Source: Dentipellis sp. KUC8613
Lineage: Eukaryota > Basidiomycota > Agaricomycetes > Russulales > Hericiaceae
Direction of reading: 5' to 3'
Assembly: GCA_002286715.1 (NCBI GenBank)
Contig: NSJX01000029.1
Span: 62,001-126,000 of the forward strand
DNA: 64,000 bases
The notes under the pieces were generated by a model, which saw only the letters and a list, made by a program, of their open reading frames with translations, made no database searches and had not been told where the DNA came from. Shown here piece after piece: positions 58,513-64,000 of this stretch. Made by a program: the position numbers and the translations under genes. Position 1 is the stretch's first letter. Every line of letters starts with the position of its first letter.

Positions 58513-60106
58513 TCACCAGTTATCCTCGCGCCTGAATTTGTCCGCACTTTTGACGATGGACGCTTCCGTGTCGTACTCCTCGCGATCCGTCGTGACCTGG
58601 ACGCGCATCGGGTACATCCCGCTCGTCGTGGGCCCATTGACATGAGAGCTATTCGTCAGCGGTTTGAAGTGCCGTACCCAGCCAACGCGCAGGATGAGCA
58701 GATGCGATGCGATGCCCTGTATATGCGAGCCGGTCAGTTTTTGCGGGCATGTACAACGAGAAAACATACGATGGTTGGATTCGCCTAGAGACAACGACGA
58801 AGGGTCAGGGAAATTTTGGGACAGACAGAAAGAGTAACATACGATGTTGAAGAACGCCCATGCCATGTTCGAGTGCGTGAGCAAGAGGCAAAGATTGATG
58901 GTCTTGATGACACTGTTCAACGTGGACGGTCAGCAACCGTGCGCTGAGGGTGGTAGCGGGTGCGTACCTATATAGTGCCGCAGACTCGATGATGACAACG
59001 ACGACATTCTGGAGCGAACACAATCTGAGCTGCTTCTGAGTGCGGATATGGAATGGGAGACGCACCTTCAAACTGCTCGTTCCCATATTGCTGAGCTTGC
59101 GATCGCGGACGAGAATGCGGTATCCGATGAGGCCTGGCGTTTTAAGTGAGTCTCAACGCAGCTAACAGCATGAACCCACGCCACGCACTGACGGCAAGCA
59201 CATTGGTCCTGCAGCGTCGGGCGTCAGAAGATACTTAACGGCAGGTCATAGCATGTCGCACTCACGTAAGGCCGAAGCAGAAAGAGCAGGTCAACCAACT
59301 AAGAAAAACAATATTTCAGGCAGCGCAAAGGAGGTGCAGGACACAGACGTACGTTCCGGCGGCGTTCGTCCAAATGTCGGCACCCGGCGGGATGTTGGCG
59401 AATGCGGCAACCGTTCCGAGGCCACTGACTAGAGGATATAATGGGTCCACGCCCAAAGAATTGTATCGAGGAGAAATACGTACCAGTCATGCCGATCAGG
59501 GTGATGGTCGGAGGGATGCACACTATCCAATTGTTGCCCCAAACGACAAACAAACGGTATACCTAGTTCACAAAGTACACGGATCAGAAGCGCGCAGAAT
59601 AGACGATCGCAGGTTATCTGACCGTAAGCCCATCGTTAATGGTCGCCTCAAAGATATAACACGTTGCCCATGTCAGCGTGAGCGGCGAGCTCAATTGGGC
59701 GAAATACAAAAGGGGGCCAGAGGGCTCTGCGAGATGGGTCACGTATGCGCCGTACATTCTCGCCATGTTCATGCAGTAATGCTGACAGGGGCCCGGCTCC
59801 GCGTCAGCCGGCGGCTCATGCGATTGAATAGGGGAGACGCACAGTAGTGATCGAGGCGAACAGCGCAAAGGCTGTGACCACCAAGATCTTGTTGACGCCC
59901 TGCTGCCGCGACGAGCTGGGGCTGGTGAGCGGCATGAACAGCACGTAGAGCGTCGCGCTGAAGACCGCCAGGTAGAGGCCTGCACATTGCGCCAGCGTTT
60001 AGCGTAGCCTATACGCGCGATGGCATAACGCAACCTACCGTATAACGTGGCCTCAAAGAGGATGCCATAAAGCATGGCCACATCGAAGGGAACGGAATCG
60101 GCCATG
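58513..60106 (-). CDS. Basidiomycete-type multi-pass (7TM-like) membrane protein
   Basis: Minus strand, ATG 60106 to stop 58513, about nine short exons. I do not know a Pfam name for the family, but the layout is common in mushrooms. Segments: VPFDVAMLYGILFEATLYG, LYLAVFSATLYVLFMPLTS, KILVVTAFALFASITT, then HYCMNMARMYGAYVTH, AQLSSPLTLTWATCYIFEAT, YRLFVVWGNNWIVCIPPTIT, SGLGTVAAFANIPPGADIW, VVVVIIESAALYSVIKTINL, LLLTHSNMAWAFFNI and GIASHLLILRVGW. The tail VTTDREEYDTEASIVKSADK is hydrophilic. The sequence IIESAALY and RVGW motifs are conserved in relatives known to me. The function is unknown; receptor- or sensor-like roles are only a guess. The start was taken at the first ATG before the VPFDV motif. 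Confidence 0.7.
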
Positions 60107-61730
60107 GTCGCCTGAAAGAACTGGGGGGAGGTGAGCAAGAGGCGTGCAGCACGCCAGCGGGGGTAATAAAACGAGAGTGAGATGGAGGCCGCGGTGGGGG
60201 ACAGCGGCAGAGAGCCTGTGGCACAGGCCGGCGTGCCTTCCTGTCAATCATATGTGCAGAACACAATACCCCTGCGCAGAGCGGAGGGCTAGCTTCGCTC
60301 ATTTTCTCCCGGCATATGGCTATTTCGAAGCACAAATGCGGCCGAGGCCGCACGGCGCATAATGCATGACTACCGGCGACCCAGTCGGGCATGCGTTGCG
60401 ACCGTAGTGTGATTCCGGAATGGTTAGGCTGAATTCGAAGACGGGCGCACGACGAGAGCATATGACATACTGCGATTTGCAATGCTTGCAACGCAGCGTG
60501 AAGATGTTTCCGGGCGATGCTGAGGAGTCTTCGAGGGACTGCATTATCGCATGTATATTTCAAGCGGTGGGGAATGGGAGACGAGTTGGGGAGCCTTGGC
60601 TCATCGATCGCCTGTATGAAGTTTTAGACTACACTCTCTGCGCCTGCTTACCAACCGGGCCCCCGCTGTAAACGTTGGAGCCTCCGCAGTCAGATCCTAT
60701 TTTCGAAGCACCGCCAAAATCATAACATACCTCACGACATTTGCCCGAGGAAGAAGACAAGCTTGGACTCTGCAGGGCCGTCGGCGCGATGCACTCGAAT
60801 TCATTCTGCAACGCGGCTTCCCTCGACTCCCCGATATTGATTAAATTAAGAAAGCAGGCACCGATGGCCCATCGTCCTCGCGGAACGGCCAACGCGGCAA
60901 GCACTCATCGACCCCTCGCCGTCGGCATGCACACCAGACCTGTCACCACCACACATCATATGGCCAGCTGTCCAGATGTCTACTTCCGGTGGCCAACGCA
61001 GTCCAGCTGGAGGCTAGACCGGCAGCGCGCAGGTCTCGCGTGGTCTCGGGCCCAGTTGTGTGCGCCCAGAGGCCATTATTGCAGGCTGGTAATATCCCAG
61101 GGCGAAAAACTGTCGGGAGGGCTCGAGGGTGCTGCAGTGCACGCCTACAAATTGTGGTGTGCTGCGATGTGACAGAGCGCAGTGTGCCAGTGAGCATCTT
61201 TCGAATTCGTCGTCGAGCGTCGCCAGGCGAGATCCGGGCCTCGACCGCATACGTACGCATAAACACGTGAATCTGAATCTGAATCTGCAATTTGAGTTAG
61301 CCCCAGACGATCTAAAAACAGGACGACTCACTACAGCTACAAGTTAGCCACCGAGTCTCACCATCGCAGGGCTAACGGTAGGTTCTAATGACACCCTTCA
61401 CGATGCTAGTGATGTGCAAAACGCTAGTACTACTTGGTGCTGGTAGAGAATGCTAGTGTGCGGGCTGGTGATCATGGTAGGTAATACAAATCCTCGCTAT
61501 ATAAGCATGATATCAGTACGCGCGCGCGCGCAGTGTATGTGTATGTATCGTGTGCGGACCAATCCTCCAAAGCAACGCAACAGCTCGGACGCAACGCAGA
61601 GACAAAGAGAAGACGAACAGGAGACGCGAAACAGTACTAGTATGGACACAAAGCAAAAATATCCAGCAGCGGACAAAACAAAACGACAGCGTGCGCTCCC
61701 CTCCCATCCCCTCGCACTCACAGATCCTCT
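60107..61730. other. Intergenic, 1.6 kb, with short simple repeats
   Basis: No gene supported. Contains GAATCT triplication (61267-61284) and a CG dinucleotide run (61519-61531) followed by TGTATG units, a Z-DNA-prone pattern. Open frames on both strands are short and unrelated to any family. Confidence 0.5.
61519..61531 (+). repeat. CG dinucleotide repeat
   Basis: A run of CG units starting at 61519 is flanked on the right by GTGTATGTGTATGT. It lies about 200 bp past the stop of the Na+/H+ antiporter on its downstream side. Confidence 0.7.
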
Positions 61731-64000
61731 CTAATGCCCCACCTCCGGCAGATCAAACGTCACCCGGTTCGGCGTGCCCACATCGCTCTCGCCCTCATTA
61801 TCCGACCCCGGCACCGACGGGCCCAACCTCGGCGTCGACGCGCCACTCCCCCCGCCTCCCCACCCCCTCTCGTCCGCAAACCGCACCGAGCGCGCGGGCG
61901 ACGCCTCCCGCAGCGAGCGCACCTCGCTCTCGCGCAACGTATCGATCCGCGCATGCCGCGGCCGGCGCCGCTGCGTGCTCGGCGCAGACCCGGACCCGGA
62001 CCACGACGCCTGCCGCCCTCGCACGCTCTCGTCGTCCGGCGGCGTGCCCGACGGCGAGGCGGGCGGCAGCGGGGACGACGCGGCGGGCGGGGTGTCGGCG
62101 GCCAGCGCAAGCGCGGGCGCGCGCGGCGCGCCGACGCGGTGGATGGACGGGCGCTGCTTGCGGCCCGTGCGCCCATGCACGAACACCGTCGGCTTCTTGC
62201 GCCAGCGACGCTTCTTCTCGCGGCCCTCGCCCTCGTCCTCGCCCTCGTCCCCCGCATCGACGTCGACATCCGCCGGGCGGTCAGACGCCCAGCCCTCCTC
62301 GTCCTCATTGCGCGCGCGCCCGCGGCCCTTCTTCGCGCCCTTGCCCTCGCTGCTGCTGCCGCTCTCGGTGCTCCCGAGCGACGAGAGGCGCCGCTCGAGC
62401 GACGCGCCGGCCGCCTCGAGCGCGTGCGCGGCGGACCCGACGCCGCGCCCGACCTCGCTCGGCGCGCGCCGCAGCCCCTGCACGAGCGCGCCCGCCTCGC
62501 CGCGCAGCGCCTGCGTCACGCGCGCGGCGTCGCCTGGCCCGTATGCGTTTGGCTCAACTTCGACGTCGACCTGCGGTTGATGTCAGTACCCACAATTTAA
62601 ATTCACGAATACGAAAAACGAAGGATGAAGGAGAAGGGAATGGTGGAAAGTGGAAAGTGGAAGGTGGAAGAGGGAAAGACGCGCACCTCGTCGCCCGCGC
62701 CCTGCCGCCGCTCAACAACGCGGTTCGCGCCCTCGCGCCACTCGAGCACATTCTCGTCCCCATCGGGCGGGTTCTCCGGCACCGCACCCTCACCCTCTCC
62801 GCCGTCCCCGCCCGCGGGCAATTTATCCGCGGGCGCGTCGCCGACGGGCGTAGGCGTGCCCGTGCCCGTGCCGGGCGTCGACGCGGTGCCCTGGCTGCTC
62901 TCGCCCATCGTCTCGAGCACATGCCCATACGGCCCGTCGCCCATCGCGCGCTTCTCGCTCGCGCCCACACTCCCGCTGTCCGCCTCGCCGCGCTCCATCG
63001 CGCTGTCGCGGTTGATCACGACGTCCTGCGCGCGCGACACGCGGCGCGTCTGCGTCGTCCACTCCGGCTGCGCGCCGCCCGCGCCCGTGGCGGTGTCGCG
63101 GCGGGACCACGTGCGGGAGACGGTGTGCACGCGGCGGCCGAGGCTGAAGAACGGGATGGAGAGGCCGTGGATGAGGATGGAGGTGACGACCATGAACGCG
63201 ACGATGGGCTGGATGGACGCGGCGAGGAGCTGCGCCTGGCCCGCGGGCGGGTCCGCGGGCGCGGGGAGCGTCTGCGCGGCGAGCGTCGAGATGAAGACCG
63301 CGCCGACGCCCATCGGCCCGAAGTGCCCGCTGAAGAGCGCCTCGCGCAGGCTCTTGACGTCTGGGATCCAGCGGTAGAGCGCGATGATCGCGGGCAGGCG
63401 CCGCAGGAGGAGCACGAGGAGCGCGAGCACGATCAGCCGCCAGACGGAGATGGAGAGCGCGGGCGCGTCGAACTGGTGGAAGGGCGTCCAGGCGCCGACG
63501 AAGACGAAGGCCGCGACGTTGAAGAGGAGGTCGATCACGGACGAGAAGACGGACGCTTCGGTCTGCTTGTTGAAGAAGCCGTCCCATGCGAACGCGGTGC
63601 CGCACGCGAACGCGGCGAGCAGGTCGTCCGAGCCGAGCATCGTGGTCACGCCGATGGTGAGCAGCGCGAGCGAGACGTATTGCGCGACGTAGGACTGCCG
63701 GTCGATGAGGTCGTGGTACTCGCAGAATTTCATGAGGTGGCGGAAGCCGACGCCCAAGAGCGAGCCGAGCACGACACCAAGGACGACCTCGTCTGGAGAT
63801 GCACGCAGGTAAGTAAGGGATCGCTAATAGTAAATGAAACACGCACAGAGCCACAGTATGAGGAACCAATCCTCAACGGCCTCGCCCGAGGTCTTGTCCA
63901 GCGTCAGGTACAACGCGATATAGAGAAACGGGAACGCGGCGCCGTCATTGCAGCCCGACTCGGCCGCCAGCAGATGTCGTAGATGGGCAGGCACATGTTT
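61731..64000 (-). CDS. Na+/H+ antiporter, NHA1/SOD2 type (5' end cut by window edge)
   Basis: The gene runs into the right edge, so its N-terminus is missing. The first visible residues read HLLAAESGCNDGAAFPFLYI, the conserved cation-binding Asn-Asp motif of fungal plasma-membrane Na+/H+ antiporters. After one intron come GSLLGVGFRHLMKFCEYHDL, LTIGVTTMLGSDDLLAAFAC, VIDLLFNVAAFVFVGAW and VGAVFISTLAAQTLPAPA, and helix pairs ending IVAFMVVTSILIHGLSIPFF. The C-terminal cytosolic tail is very long (more than 450 residues after the last helix), Ser/Glu/Gly-rich with KGAKKGRGRARNEDEEG and repeats of acidic residues, typical for NHA1, whose tail regulates activity. The stop is at 61731-61733. The antiporter exports Na+ or K+ in exchange for protons. 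One intron is near 62580-62690. Confidence 0.9.

Noticed and set aside
61519..61560. CRISPR-like or regulatory array
   Set aside because: It is only a simple CG/TG dinucleotide repeat, and the genome is eukaryotic.
61550..63982. 810-codon plus-strand ORF
   Set aside because: Antisense to the Na+/H+ antiporter; Arg/Pro/Ala-rich shadow frame caused by high GC.

Overview
The window comes from a filamentous basidiomycete, most likely a polypore-type Agaricomycete. Genes are split by many short introns (about 45-70 bp, GT-AG), coding sequence is GC-rich, and several families are typical of mushrooms: DUF6534 seven-helix proteins, basidiomycete F-box proteins, a three-domain fungal Egt1, a type-B carboxylesterase and intron-bearing tRNAs. 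Gene models were built by hand from reading frames and splice signals. Exon boundaries described as checked are phase-consistent; others are approximate.

Layout, left to right. 1-2814 is the 5' end of a Ty3/gypsy LTR retrotransposon on the minus strand (LTR plus gag, cut by the window edge). 3166-4916 is an F-box protein. 5264-8540 (-) is a complete ergothioneine synthase Egt1. 8541-10968 is gene-poor. 10969-12714 is an unrecognised multi-pass membrane protein preceded by a possible uORF. 13442-15773 is a secreted carboxylesterase. 16086-17544 (-) is a DHHC palmitoyltransferase with an apparent frameshift. 18689-21252 is a secreted FAD-linked oxidase. 22001-23414 is a truncated paralogue of Egt1 that keeps only the methyltransferase part. 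23666-29311 (-) carries a flavin amine-oxidase-like enzyme and a tandem pair of acyl-CoA-thioesterase-like genes. 

The middle holds tRNA-Ala (30267-30367), a Nop12-like nucleolar RRM protein, a membrane-anchored GH35 beta-galactosidase (32513-36741, -), a DUF6534 gene (37855 to about 39791), tRNA-Pro (40150-40246), a GFA/CENP-V-type zinc protein, FEN1 (41604-43436, -), a YEATS-domain chromatin protein divergent from FEN1, and a second DUF6534 gene (47565-49945). The right part has a 3.5-kb gene-poor stretch, a JEN-type monocarboxylate transporter (53410-55400), an F-box gene broken by a frameshift (56101-57906), a 7TM-like membrane protein (58513-60106, -) and a partial Na+/H+ antiporter reaching the right edge (61731-64000, -).

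The strongest unexpected signal is at 37939-40111. This 2.2-kb block contains only two CpG dinucleotides, and none at all over 37939-39338, although the flanks are rich in CpG. The block covers nearly all of a DUF6534 gene whose reading frame and splice sites still look intact, and its right edge lies just before tRNA-Pro. This looks like long-term cytosine-methylation decay of a gene still under coding selection. The second most interesting point is the free-standing EgtD-like copy of Egt1, about 13.5 kb from the full gene, with matching exon structure but no DinB or sulfatase-like domains.
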